Source: Morella rubra
Lineage: Eukaryota > Streptophyta > Magnoliopsida > Fagales > Myricaceae
Length of the DNA: 64,000 bases
Assembly (NCBI GenBank): GCA_003952965.2
Contig: RXIC02000481.1
Location: 210,949-274,948 of the forward strand
Direction: 5' to 3'
Position 1 is the stretch's first letter, and the number at the start of each line of letters is the position of its first letter. The notes beneath the pieces were generated by a model. It did no database searches and had not been told where the DNA came from. It saw nothing but the letters and a program-made list of their open reading frames with translations. Below are positions 47,001 to 61,100 of the stretch, piece by piece. The translations under genes were made by a program, and so were the position numbers.

Positions 47001-47500
47001 GGGGATAAAGTCATAGTTAGCCTCATAAGTATGAACAAAAATCAAATCGGTACCCTTAATTATCAATTCGGCGATTTGAGACTCGTAACTTTTGAAAATT
47101 ATTAATTCACGCCCCCCATCTAAATTAGGTGTTAAGTCCGACGGAAAATCAAGTAAAATGATCAAAATGCCCCTCCAAGATAAAATTACTAAAAATATTA
47201 AAAAAAATTCATTAAAATAAAAAAAATGATATTAAAAAGTAATATTTTTTAAATAAAACTATTGAAACTCTATTTCAATAATCTATTTTATTTTTAATTT
47301 ATTTCTTAAATTTTTATTATTTTTTAAATTTTAGTCTTGGAGGGGCATTTCGGTCATTTTGCATGATTTTCCATCAGACGTAACGCCTAATTTAGATGGG
47401 GGCGTGAATTGATAATTTTTAAAAATTATAGATCTCAAATCACTATATTAATAATTAGGAGTACCGATTTGATGACCAAAACTTAGAAATTCAATAAAAT
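47001..47500. mobile_element. Long-inverted-repeat MITE (Mutator-like)
   Basis: Two arms of about 140 bp (about 47037-47180 and 47334-47480) are inverted copies: ATCAAATCGGTACCCTTAAT against the reversed ATCAAATCGGTACTCCTAAT, AATTCACGCCCCCC, CTAAATTAGG and AAATGCCCCTCCAAGA. The centre is AT-rich. The long arms suggest a Mutator-like MITE. It is absent from the left duplicate copy. Exact ends and target duplication not resolved. Confidence 0.7.
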
Positions 47501-49700
47501 AGAAGGTGGCTAGAATTGGGGGACGGTAATCAGAAAATATTGAAAAGTGTACCGGGCAGTGGTAGGTGACGACGGGCGGGGCACTGGAAAGTCCGTAAAA
47601 GATGCCAGAAATTCATTGGAATAATAGTGGTTGGAAGTAACGAAAAGTCCAAAAATATTGGAAGTTTGCCAAAATAATGTCAGACAAGCGTAAGAATTTT
47701 GAAGAAAACATAAATAAAAGTTGGTCGAACTACTATCAAAATTGTGGTCGGACAAGAGCCGAAACTAAGCTGGGCCAAATTGGGGTGAGCTGGGACTGGG
47801 CCGGGTCGGGCCTCCAAATGGATCGCAGAAATTAACAACAAATTAATAAATGTTTTAGTATACAAATCTTTTGTTTAAAAAAAGATTTCGTGAACAACAT
47901 TTAGCTGCGCATAGTATTATTAATTCGGTTTTTATAGGCTTAATTTCTAGCTACGTACAATATTGGTGACTCGATTATTCGTAGGTTTAATGTGGTCATG
48001 ATCTTGGCCTTCAGCGAAACCCCACACAATCTGCAAATATCATCCTGTTTTACTTTTTTTATAAAACAATTTTGAACGAAACAAATGTGTCTACTAGCTA
48101 GTTTTTTTTTTTTTTTTTCTGTAAGTAATGTCTACTAGCTAGTTACTTTGATTAATTTTAATTTCCTGAAAGTCAATATGCTTTTTTCCAAGTTAGCCCG
48201 TGATCTATATCTGATCACAAGACGATGACAGTGAAAAAACTCATTGCCGTTGAAATATTCTCTGTCATATCTTCCATGTTTGAACATTTTAAAAAAAAAA
48301 AAAAAAACCCCAAAGTAACTGAACTTTATTGAATCGCCAAAACTTCGCCGCAGGTTCGGTGTATAACTACTGCTCACCGTATAAATCTTCATTGAAAGAT
48401 AAAGGAAGTTAATGCTGAAATATGGTTAAATAAAAATAACATAAAATATAGGAATTCCACTATATATATAATATTGTTTCACATTAAAGCCACCAAGGTC
48501 CACCTCATGTTCTCCCCATGCATTGACTTGAAATCATGTGATCAGGCTGTAAATATGGATCCTAATTTGTAGCAAAATGAGATATATATGATCCTATATA
48601 TTTTTTAGTTGATCGATACCACTCTTCTGCATGATGTAGTTATTTTTTCTCTCAGATTTGAAAATATAATAACTCTTAGGAAATTGTTCCTCAATTCTTT
48701 CACTACAAGAAATATGAGCTATAACCCCGCGTATATTCGCGGTCCCGAGCTTCTAATCAGTAAAGAAAGACTGTTCTCCATCACTAAAGCATAGCCGCCA
48801 ACATTGAAGCAACTAACCTTAACTGCAGAAAGATGAGCGTTCTTCTATGAATATTCTTTTATCCTAGGGCAGTAGGGTCTTTGAAATTTTATGCTCTATT
48901 GGAAGGTTTAGTTGGGATATCAAAGGAAATTAAGAAAAAGAAGTTATAATTAATTAGTCCTAATCATGGAGAGATGATGGATGTCTTAGTCCTCATTCGT
49001 AATTAATGGAGGCAGTTGATTAATTCCGTGGTTAATTAACTATAGGGTTAAGAAAAGGTATTACTTTATTTCGTATTTACATTTATGTATAATGTCTATG
49101 CATGAGGCTCTCTATGAGTCCTGCACAAGGCGAATTCATAATTCATGAAATAAAAGAACGATATGTCTTAAGAAAAAAAAAAATCAGCGTAATTAATTTG
49201 GCTAATTTTTTCTTTCCCCTTTTCCCTCTCCTTTCTATAATTTAAATTGTAAACTACAGACAATAGAAGCATGCACGAGGTTTTGTCGTGAAATTGAAAC
49301 CATGTGCATGAGGCATGATCACACAGCTATCCCATGAAATTCCAATAGTTTCATATTAAATTACTGTATATATTTTCCGTCCTTAATCCTTTTTAAAATA
49401 ATTTCTTACGTTTAATCCGGCAGTATGAGAAAGAAGATTGATCAGAGGGCAGACAGGAAAAGCGAAATTTGACACTGAAAGTGACCTAATTAATATAATA
49501 TATTGATCAAATCTATTAACTAAAAGGGTTAAAGCAGCCGTATACACTTCCGCCTGTATCTAGGAGCGGATCATGGGTGGCAGCTCATCTGCTTGTGAAT
49601 TGGTAGGCGATAAGCATTGGAGAATATATTAAACAAAAACACACACACAAAAAAAAAAAAAAAAAAGAACATGGTTGTTTACATCGCAACCCAACTTGGT

Positions 49701-51864
49701 TTAATTAATTAATTATTTTTCGATGGTTTTTTATTTGGAAAGCCAAAGCTCATGTCATTAGCAGGATCCAAGGGCTATTAATTAGAGCTGATCTCTCAAG
49801 AGGGCTGATCATGGGGGGTCCCAGTGTCCATTGAGTTCATGGAGAACGAGTCAAAATGCTTTTCTTTTTTATGAACAGATGAGACTTTTGATCAATTCCC
49901 ACTCTTTTTCGTTTGGATGATTACAGAAACCGCATGGTAGAAAATTGAATTCGAAACAAAATATTGGAAGAAAACATATCCGTTGGTTTGTGCTGTCTAA
50001 TCGATTCTTGCGCCTCAGTTCAGTTTCGTTGTGGTTTAAGGAATTAAACTAGTACTATATACATAGACATCACAAAAGACCAAAAAGAACAGTATAAGAA
50101 AACCAAAACGTACTAAAAAAGTGTGGGGAAAAAAAAAAGGAGGGGTGGAGATGGGAAATTGGACCGCCCGTGCATGTCTCCTACGAGAGAAAGTCACTTT
50201 GACCTACCTCTCGTTTGATTTGGGACGTTGACATGCATTGCCTTCGTTGCCTTGCCGAATCGTGAAACCTTGACAGAAGAAACGGCGCATTGGCTGCGGT
50301 CAAGAATTCCGATGGGAGAACGGCGAAGGAAGTCATCATCACGCCCGATTTGGTGGGCTCTCTCTCTCTCTATGACGCCTCTCCCTTTCGATATCTTGGT
50401 TGCCTCATTTGTTCGGGTCTGCGATGGAACGGGAAACGGCCCAATGATCCATCACGGGGAAACGACAAATTAAACATAAGCGGAAAGAAATCTCTTAGTG
50501 TATGATATCCCTTATAGACCCTTGCTTTGTTCTCCTTTAGATAGATGAACTTGGAGAGGTTTAATTGTTTTAACATAGAGGGTTTGACGTAACGAGAGGA
50601 TTAAAATATTCAATGGCGTTAAGAAGTTGAGATTGACTTGTAGAGATAAGGTGAACCTTAATAGTTTATAGAGCGACAAGTAATAACAAGTAGGTATTCA
50701 ATGAGATTTGCAGGTGGATAGATCATCTATGATGCATGCAATCTGATGCTTTGCAGTTTGATTTGGTAAGCTCATGAAAATGACAACCCACCCACCCCAA
50801 CCACGATGGAGTGAGATTAAATGAGAGCAGTGTAGTTTTCCAATTTATTCACTAAGTGATCTGTAAAAGTTTTAATTTTTCAAAGTTCATGCACACACAT
50901 GGATATCCTATCTAAACCTTCATGGGTTGATGTTTAGTTAACTGGTATAATTCTACCTTGTCATCAAATTGTCCGTCTCTCATAGACATAAGAAGATCCA
51001 ACGAGTATATTCTTATAAAATTAAGATCAAGATCAAAATCTTCTGTAATTTTCTACCTAAATTGTACCTTAATTTCAAAGAGAGATAGACACAACATAGT
51101 AGATCTCATTATAAAGTCCATGTTGCTTGAAACTTTAAATGGGCAATATTAAATAATGTAATCTACTTATTGTATCTATCTCTTTCTAACTTATACTATA
51201 CAATTCGAACATGAAATTGCATAGGATCATAACCCATATTTTTGTACATTTGGGTACAAAAGACCAATGACCAAACAAAAAAGGAAAAATAACAGAAATC
51301 AAGGGAGCAAACGAACACAGCCTGCGACTTAAAAGGGTCACATTATATAGTATCCAGGAATTCATCAGCGCCTCTGTACAAGAAATTCAGATAAGTTTGA
51401 CAGTAAGTAATGAAAGGTCTGTGTATAGGCGTACGGAGAAACCAGCCAATAGCCTGCTTGAACCTTTTGCTCTAAGTGATTAGGAATGGTTTGGGTGCTA
51501 AGAAGAGATATTGAACAGGCAAAGCAACTGCAGGTAAGCATCTCCTCAAGGTCCTCCTTACCTTCATCGAGTAACAGCAAGAATACTTTATCTATTGCGT
51601 CAATAACAGAATCAATGCACAGAATCCTGGATCACGAATTGTGATCACGAGATTGTGGTTTCTTCTCCCCATTCTTTTTAGTTTCAGTCATCATATTTTT
51701 TGCAGAAATTCTGGTTAATACTTACATGATCACGATTCACCTGTAAAATCTCTACTTATTACAAAATTAGCATGATTCCTCCCAGCCTCAAAGGGTCTTT
51801 TTTCTAGCAGCCGCTAATATCTCTGTCCCTGAAAGAATCCACCTTCCTTTTCTCATCGAGGATT
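49701..51864. other. Intergenic, no supported gene
   Basis: Frames at 50228-50505 overlap in two phases with CT-rich DNA around them and match nothing I know. 51360-51864 is probably the 3' flank of the CCCH gene on the minus strand. Confidence 0.5.
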
Positions 51865-54800
51865 TCACTCAAGTGTTTGGACCCTGGAAATCAGCCACTG
51901 TAGTTCTGCTTGAATGCCCATCTTTCCAAATAAGATCTCTATTTTCTTCAGCTTTTTTCTTCTCTTGTTTAATCTGGGCAAGGTCTTGGGTCCTGTAAAT
52001 GTAGTAGGCTCCCGAATCGATCTCCTCCCTCTCGAAATTGATTTCTTTGAAACTTCACTCGAGAACTGCCTTTTGGCAAGTCTTTTTTTCCTGAAATGCT
52101 GCTTGTTTGATCTATCTTGCTGTGAGCGCCTCAAAAAGTTATGCTGTCTGGTGCCATTTAAAAGAAAGGTTTCGTTCTCTACATGTGATTCAATGGTGTT
52201 CTTCCCCACTTCCGATGCCAATCTTCCATGTAGCTGATGACCCATACCACACCTTCGACGCCTCTCCTCGCTGCGACCAATCAGATGAGATGAGTGATGC
52301 CTTCTTGATAAGCCAGCAATTGGACGACCATCAATCACCCTGCGTCTTCTCAGATGTTCTCGAAGATCCATGCCATTACTGTCACCAACTGTCAGTTCCA
52401 TTGGCACAAGCTTCCTTTTCCTGGACAACATGGAATCTAACATTTTATCTCTTGAATGACCAGGGAATCTTTTGACTGTAGTGAAAAGATGCTCAGCATC
52501 CAGATGATCAAAACCATCATATATATCTCGTTCAGAAATATGTTCCACATCAGGGTACGCGGGATCATACACCACTGAATCCTCAAAATCATAGAAGTGG
52601 CTATTCAGCTCTCTGTGTTCTCTATCCATCTCTAGCAAGTATTCGGGATCGTCCTCCAAATTGTCCAATTTATCGCCCACGAGAACATCAAAGCCAGGGG
52701 ATGATTCCCACCGCTCCTCTGGCTCAATATGTTCCTCCACTTGCTCCTCTGAAATCTGATCTGTGCATAGAAGAGTTCTGCCTTGAAAAAAACCTTCTGG
52801 AAGCACAGTTTCAGACCTAATTATAGCAGCCTTATCATGCTCACAGACTACAATCTGTGGAGAGACACTTCTCTGGAAGCCATTTTTGGGCACTAGTTGT
52901 TGAAATTCTTCCTTGGGTAGATAATCCAAATCAGTGGCCATTTTAGTGACAATTTCAGAAGGATTCAGATATGTTTCTGTCAGTGCTGACCCTATCTCAC
53001 TTCCCCCAAATGTCTTGCTTTCTAACAAAGGTGCATCAGTGCTTGCAGATGCAGGCTTAACAGATTTCCCAGAAGGTGCAGTTCCATCAGAACCATGCAT
53101 AAAAGAACATCCATCACCTTTATTGCAGAACCCATTGAAGTAGAAGTAACAGGGGACATTGGTCTTGTTCACAGGTGTGGAACATTTTGCAGATTCAGAT
53201 GGGGCTCCAGCATTCCCATCCAATGGCTATTAAAATAGCTAAGTTTAGTCCAAATGACAACACTAGATATCCGAGAGATAAAGAGAATAACGAAGATGGC
53301 CATCCACCAACATAAAATCCATCACATAGATTTTAACTAAAAAAAACTTAAAAGAAAAAAAGATATGCAGAAAGACATGCTCCAAAACAGTGAAAGGTGA
53401 TGCAACAAGTCTGAAGTTAGGTTGGAAACTGTCACAGGTCAAGAAATCTAATGCCCAACTTGTTAACGGACAAAAGCTTCTAATCCCTTGCCAAACGTAC
53501 CAGCCAGGCAAACAAGATCAAGATCTAAAATCCAAATTGAATTCAGCCACATCATAATGTCAGGAACACACACTTCCCCTTCATAGATACCCTTGGTGAA
53601 GTGGATTTTAAAAAGGATGGGAAAAAGTTAAGTTTATTCGGAGTACCCTTTGTAGTAAATAGACATAATCAAATCAATCAGTGTCCTACATTGTCACTCC
53701 TAGATTGGTGATCAGCGAATTAATTATATCAAGTACTCCTAGAGTGGAGCAGTGTCTAGCAGGTGAATAAAGTGTTGACTTAGCAGTTGACTATGGCAAG
53801 TAACCAATATCATGTTTGGTTCATTTTCTGTTCCAAACTTTATTTGGCACCCAGTCATGAGATCCTACACAATACTGAAGAAATGCACAAGGAATCCATC
53901 TCTGACTCTCCTTCCCTTGACAAGGAAAATAAAAGAAAGAACTCTCCCTCACTGAATATCTTGCAACACACAAATCAGGAAATCTCCTAACTGAAATGAT
54001 GAGACACTTGTTCATGAATCAACTTCAAAAGAATGCAACCGCCAATTCTGAAGGCAACATATATTATGTTATTGCTGGACAAAATTTGTCAATCATTCCC
54101 TCCCATCAGAGAAGGAATTTTCTAGGAGAAGCCAATCACCCTAGAACTCCGTTCATCCTTTTGGCAAGAATTCAGCAACTCAACTATTTTTGGGTAAATT
54201 TTAAAATTTTTGGGTAAGTAGCAACTCAACTTCACTATGGAATATCAATCATTTGAAAGTTGCACTAAAGGTTTTCCAATAATCTTGCACTAAAAGATCC
54301 TTATCAACCTCTGATGGATCCTCCTACACTACATCAATGATGATGCACACGCCACTGGAAACCAAGGCCTTGGTTATAAGAATATAGACTGCATATGCAT
54401 TTTAAAGTGCATCTCCCACCAATTGCCCCAACCTACAAGCCTTTAGATTTGGTCAAATCACCCTTGTTGTCTCCTAATTTGCGAGTATACAAGGAAAGCT
54501 CTGTAAAACCCAACAACTCATTACTTCTTCCTCCACATCAAAGGAACACTACAGATCATTCAACATCTCTAGCTCCCAAACATGACAGCGTTAGAGACCT
54601 AATATGTTGTGACACAGCAGGCCTCTACAACCAGCGGTTAACAAGTGAAATTTCCAACAATCAGAGTCAAATTAATCCAATAAAACTAACAGGAAAACAT
54701 TTGTTTCGTTACCCACAATAAGCCGAGCAACGATTGCCTTGAACTAGCAACGGCCCTCTTCTACACCGTGATGGGAACGCCCAGGTCTACCCAGCGCTAA

Positions 54801-56700
54801 TAATTCTCTCAGCTAGCGGAAACCAATCGAGGCACTTGATGAGTTGCAAGAGGAGAAAACATCTATAACCCGAGAAATTGATCTATTGATCTAGGGACTG
54901 CACAATTATCAGACCGCAATCCTATTTCTCGTCAAGATGCTGTTGACTGCCTGTGTCTTCAAATAGGCGTTATTCCTTCATCGCCACTGACAACTATATC
55001 CTCATGTCTAAGCCACCTCACAAAGCCAACTAGAACTTTATCAATCTACATGGCCAATATAGTTTTCAGATCGAACTCGGCGTTGAGTATTTTTCGCAAG
55101 ACCTTTACGACCATCGCTCACCAAATATTTCGCAACTGTAATGAAGATATTATACTAATCCTCTATCAATATTATGAGTCTAATGAAAATTATAATATAC
55201 ACTGTTAATAACAGAACTTCCAATATACCTCATTCACATCCCAACCATAATCGGACATCCTGTTTTCTTAATTCACAATAAACATGAGTCTACCATATAC
55301 TTCACTCAAACTTAATCTCTCTTCCGTTTGCAACTTTTCTCGACCCATCCTGCTATCAAATATCATAGATAACTTTTCTACAACTTTTTCTCATCAACTT
55401 CCAATGAATATTATCTCTTAATCTTACCTCCAATTTTTCACATACAGTTCTCCAAAATTTTCCTTAAACGAAACTGCACTAGCCGCTTGCATACTATTGC
55501 GATCATGCGCAACAATCATATCTCTGCTCCTCAATTCTCTCTACCGCGATTGAATCTGATATATTCGATTTAATGAGCCATAATAACACAACAGTACCAC
55601 GTTATAGTACTCATTCCCGATGCTACAATCATATCAGGTAAATAAAATCATTGTCCTAACCGCACAAGCGTAGACTATACATTCGAGACACCATTTACTC
55701 AAAACACCAGTTAAAAAAGGATAAAACTGTTAATACAAGGCAGAATCATCATGCCGAAGCTGTAAACAGCAGCGTGGCCTAGTCGAGTGCTGGGGATTAC
55801 TTTTGTCCCCCCCCGATCATAACAAAAAACATTACCATTGTACCCCAAAACCATACCCAGAACCTGCCTCTAGGCGGACGCTGTTCATCTAAACTCGGGG
55901 GCAGTGGCGGCGAGACAACGTTTTCCAGACAACCTCAAATCACATTCACACCCTTCTTAGCGATGAGCCTTGGCAATTCTCGCATTCTGCCCGATACTCA
56001 CCCAATCAAATTCCCTGAATTTAAAGCAAAAAGATGAAAACAACAACATAATCTACGTACCCAAATGCGCGCGAAAAAACGAAACAAACAACAAGACTTA
56101 TCGGCGTGTCCTACAAAGTTGACATGAAAACTTCATTTCAATAAAGCCAACTCACCAAACGCAGACTATATTCAAAGATCCGACACAGATGTCCAAGCAC
56201 AAGTCCCTATAAATGATGAAAGAACACATTGAAGATTGCCACTCTGTACATTTCGTGGCATTTCGCGAGTACCACACTTAAACTCAAAGATCCCACAGTG
56301 CACCCCTCTCCCACTCAACATGACCACTACATTATCAGTACTCAACATGGCAAGCCCTTCAAATGACTAGCGTGCTTTGACACTCCCGACAGGTCGTGTA
56401 AGTAACTAATAAATCCACAACAAACATAAGCAGACATTCTCAGCACGTTATAAAGAGAATCACAATTCCTATACAAACAAGTCTTCACACCATAACACAC
56501 TACATAACTATGCAAGACGATTACTCACTCACCAAAAACGAAACTAACAACACACACCTCCCAGTTCGCCTCTTCACGACCTTCTTACAAGAGTGAACAG
56601 GTCCAACGAGCGCCCCAAAGATAAGATACAGCTCGCACGTCCTGAGCCTGATTCCTCTTCTGAAGTTCATCGTACCATTCCTAATTAGCCAAAAAGAAGG
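51865..56700 (-). CDS. CCCH-type zinc-finger protein (C3H17-like), last exon intact, 5' exons degraded
   Basis: The intact last exon (51865-53226, 453 codons plus stop) follows an AATAG acceptor and begins PLDGNAG. It has a C-x7-C-x5-C-x3-H finger (PCYFYFNGFCNKGDGCSFMH), an acidic middle (EEQVEEHIEPEERW; DPEYLLEMDREH) and a basic C-terminus (GRSEERRRRCGMG; LNKRRKKLKKIEILF). Such proteins bind RNA or act in nuclear gene control. Plant relatives such as Arabidopsis C3H17 (At2g02160) have earlier fingers with LTCKKG..CEYRHS and CWYWLNGNCLNPKC..FRHPPLDG, and the exon here starts exactly at PLDG. Matching but garbled remnants lie on the minus strand near 56580-56690 (ELQKRN, then a CKKG-like stretch) and 55865-56010 (GAGTATCGG...). 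No intact start codon can be given. Confidence 0.75.
53227..55864. other. Putative intron of the CCCH gene
   Basis: No other gene is seen. From about 54720 the sequence loses homopolymer runs and repeats and appears randomised compared with 51-54 kb. A 108-codon plus-strand frame (54395-54721) has no known relative. Confidence 0.45.
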
Positions 56701-58090
56701 CTCCTTCGACAGTCGAGATAAATCTTGAGAGAAAAATCAATTCGAAATCGCCCTGACGTGTCTTAATGTGGCTCCAGATGAGAGCCGGCAGCCAGATCGT
56801 AACAACACCAGGAAGGACGGATTAAGAGGTACTGACTGCAAGAGATTGGCCGCTATATGTTTTGACACTGTCCCGATTCTATCGCACGGTTCCGAGTTTT
56901 TGTTCGAAGGGCTCCGGTTTTCACCTTCACGTCTATATCTAGCCATAACCACCAAAAGCAAATCAATACATGCTTTTTCCCCCTCCAATTCTTATCAGCA
57001 CCGCCTTGCACTACATTGAAGACTAAAAAAAAATCGAACTAACTAACGGAATCGAGATCTTGAATTCCTCGGAATTTTATACTCTACTTCTTTAGAATCT
57101 CCCCTATTGCCTCTATACTGTTATCGTGTCTACAAGATATACAAACTTCCAGTAAATTCTTTTATAGTTTACGTAATTACTCCTGTGAGGTTTGCGTTGC
57201 CTCCACATGCGTTTCGCAATATGATAAGATGACAATGCCTCCCTTCAAAATAATATAAATTGTATCTACAAATTAAAAAAGTAAATAGATTACTAAATAA
57301 AACAAGGTTTCACATGTAAAAAATTATTATTTTTTTTTAAAACTCGATTACTCTCACATTATTTTTTCTTTCAAGTTACACAGTTACCACCATCAAGTAT
57401 TTAAATGTTTAAAATTTTTTGCAACAAAATTTTTTAAAAAAAAAAAAAAGAGTAATTTTTTGATGTGTGAAACAAAAATTCATTTCAATAATTTTGTTGC
57501 TAATGATATTTTTTTAGGATAAAAAGCCCATTTCTACATGAAGAAAAAAAAATCAATAGGATAAAAAACCTAATTCTCTATAAAAAATAAAAAAAAAAAA
57601 AAAAAAATCAATTTTCATCAAAATTATAAGGAAATTTTGTTTTAGTTAAAAGATGGAAAGCGGTAAAAATCAATAAATTAGTGAATATAATGTTTAATAA
57701 TAATTTTGAATGCACAGTATCAAGATCATAGAGTGCAAAAGTGTGCATATATATTGCTAAATTTTGTCCAATATGCTTATTTTCAAATCAAATGATCATC
57801 TGAAATGATTTCCCGCAGCAGTGTTTTTCTGTTCTTCAACTTATTTTGTTTTAAAAATGGGTAAATTTTGGTTCGTTTTATTAAATAGTAAAATTTGCCC
57901 TTAATGGCATATTTCTGTATAGATATTACAACCAGCTCGGAGGAATCAATCCACCAGAGACTCTGAAAGGTTCTTCAAAATCAAAACACCAGTCAGTGTG
58001 AGCTCTAACAATGAATTCTTTTAGCTGCCTATGTTTATTTAGGGGACACTTGTAACTCAGAATTTGAAGTTAATGTACAAAGGCCTCAGA
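56701..58090. other. Intergenic between two minus-strand genes
   Basis: Contains the expected promoter of the CCCH gene and AT-rich DNA with long A/T runs (57240-57720). No supported coding region. Confidence 0.5.
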
Positions 58091-58106
58091 TGTTCAATTG
58101 CTTCCA

Positions 58107-61100
58107 TCAAAATTTGTATACCATTTGCTCGGTATATCCTGCTTCTTTGAGTACGCCAGAGAGCTGCAATAAAGAAAAAGCGAACTCAAGTTCAACACAA
58201 CATTTTAGCAGCTGGTTGACACTGAATAACGAAGCAGAAAAATGCTCTCTCATACCTCTCCTTGCGAGAAATCTTTACCCTTGTCACCAGATACATGATT
58301 CATCATTCCAGGGGGACCACATACCTGAACAAGCAGAAGAAAGTCATTCAGGGAGTCGAAAAGACGTTTACAACCCTGTCAGTCTATCAGAGACCAGAGA
58401 TGTGAACTCATAAAAACAAGGCTTGGCCTGTAACCCCATGATTCCACAACTTGTTTCAAGTGAAAACTTTTAAGTACGATGTATGATGGGGCATCTCTAA
58501 TCTCCAATACTGAGATTTTGCCACATGTAACCTCGTAGAGGACAGAGAAAAGCTTTGGTGGTTTTTTTTTTTTTTTCTTTTTTTTTTTGGGGGGGGGAAG
58601 CTAGAAACTTACAAGACTCTTATCATCATAGAAAACTAAGTGGATAGCACCTTCTAACTCCTTTGTAAGCCTGTAGTTGAGGTCTAGTCAAAGAATAACT
58701 TCTTGTAGATTACTATTAGCTACAGTAAAAGCTGAGCTTGTTTGGTGTTTTTGACCCGGTTGTAGCACCAATTATGGACCATCTACTTCAATGCCTAATC
58801 TCCTGTTTTTGAAGGTCAGATATGTCAAAGCCAAATGTACTAATTACGAAACCATCTCCAAGATCTCCCAAGCAACGGGTGTCTACGGAAATGCTCCAAA
58901 CAAAACTGTATTTCTCGAATTTATTCCCTGATAAAAAACACACTCTAAGTTGATCCAGGATAGATCTGTAATAGCCAAATTATTAGGTGTCTTTCACAGA
59001 CATAAGTCCAACACCAGACGCTACATATCGTCATGCTGCGTCTTGTTAAGATCGTCCTATCCTAAAGGCTGTGATCTTAAACCTCCGGCCAAACATAAAA
59101 GTCGAATACTCATCATATAGAAGCCGTCTCATCAATTCTGCATTCTATTCCTTATGTAGCCATAATGCAGACCAACGATGAAGCGAATTCTCGTCCATCA
59201 GATAGCGAGGTGAAAAAATAGCCAACCCACAATGCGACACAATGAGGCGTATATAAATCCCCTCGTGCACGTCGCTTACTAATGTGATGCTCTAGCTATC
59301 CCAATGTGATCCGTATCTAAACACTAAACTATTTGGGTCAACTGACTTATTTATGTATTTCTTCTTCTCCACTTGCACCCCTCCTCGTCTACCTCTGTCT
59401 TGATGTTACTACCACTGGTCCCGTACAAATGACCGTAACATCTTAATAATGCATTATTCAGCACTTATGCCCGACTACTTGTCTCATGGTTGCTAGATCT
59501 TCCTCTATATGCACAGCGGTGATATCCTGAATGCATCTCATGATTGCAACCATTAGACAACTGCACTCTGAGAAAGTATTTGCCATGCCGCATCACGTAA
59601 CATACCAGTCACTCCTCTACAAAGAAGATTAGTCACCTTATGTTTCGTCACACCGGTTCTAAGAATTACTCCATGTTAGGTACAGCCGCTGATACACCAA
59701 TCCATCCATGACTCATCGAATTCTTGAGGCCCTAATGCATCTACCTTTCCGCTCTCAGTTCTATGACCTGATTACTCGTTACAAGGCTGTAAACATATCA
59801 CCTGGGTATTTGTCAGTCACCGCACGAACAAATATAAGCCAACAGTCATTCATTTTGCCAAAAGTATGCAAATTTGATGCAAAAGAACCACTGCGGCTTA
59901 TCTCAGAACAGAACAAACTTGCTTACCTTCAAATTTGGTTTGGTCCTTGTTTTGCCAAGCTCATGTCACGTCTTCTGTTTTAAGCATTTGTAATCTGCAG
60001 TTGAACCCGTTTCCATTTATAAAGCTCCAGTATACCTGTAAGGACATCTAAGAAACCACAAATTAACAATTTCCTGCAATCTGGTTTACTCCAGGGCATG
60101 TATCGCGCTAATAAACACTTTTAGAGTGCAATGACACAAGTTAGTATCTACACGAAACAGAATCTATCCATAATTGGGTACAGAGCATACACCAATTGGT
60201 CAAATCTGCACACTTCAACCTCGAGTTGTTCAATTAGGACTTTTACCAGAATACTTCAATAAACCTGAAAGCAACCTTGGAGTATAATGCCTTACCTTCG
60301 TTGCCACCAGCAATCTAATGACCTGATCGAAAACACAACTTAAGCTTCAGATTAAAGATGAGCCACACCATATTAAAAATTCCAAACTCAATTTACTTTC
60401 CTCTCTGCAGATTTAACTATTGCACGATAAGACTACACCGCAATATTTACATTGAAAATGGACAGATGAGAACTAGGGACACATGTGAAATGTTATATAC
60501 AAGACATTTCGAAGCCCACTCCAAATCAAGAGCAGGATCTATTATGTCATTGTTTACATCCGAAACTTTGCGAGTCACCTAACCCACCTTACCATTTCCA
60601 CTTACACTCACATTGTAATTCGATACAGAGGATCATGCCGTACAGCAGCTAGTGGATACTGGTACCGAAGATGGTGTTACAGAACTATCTTCAATCCTGC
60701 AGAAAAATGCAGAATATCGTAATCTTCTAATACTCTTTACCATCCCAACTGTGGTTTCTTTACTGATCTGGGCAATGCTGCAACAATATCAGTTAGCTTA
60801 ACTCAGGCCTGCAAGAAAAGAAAGAAAGCTTGCCTGGAAAGAACAATTTAAAGCATATCATCAGGCTACACATTGTGGAAGTTGAATAATCCACCATCCA
60901 CCCTTTGACTCAGACGTACTCAACCCGGTTTTAAGCTTGCAAAATGCTGACTCATTTTTCCTTCTGGATACACCTGAAGAAAATGGCAAATGCAGTTCAT
61001 AGGTTGAGTATTACATGTATGAAGCAGCAGAGCACACTTTCAGTGTACGTGCGAGATTAAAAACTAATAATCCCATTACCTTGATCAATAAGTCAAAGTA

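Larger units (their letters stand above)
45493..49700 (+). repeat. Tandem segmental duplication, right copy (4.2 kb)
   Basis: Direct repeat of 35212-45492 without the two hAT elements. It differs by many substitutions, small indels and a MITE (47001-47500). It ends at CGCAACCCAACTTGG (49699), after which unique sequence with TTAATTAATTAATTA follows. Confidence 0.88.

Noticed and set aside
50228-50505. Two overlapping ORFs of 71-81 codons
   Set aside because: No recognisable family, CT-rich low-complexity content, and no splice context to support either frame.
56737-57019. Paired 83-codon ORFs on opposite strands
   Set aside because: Located in the unreliable part of the sequence just upstream of the CCCH gene; no motif.
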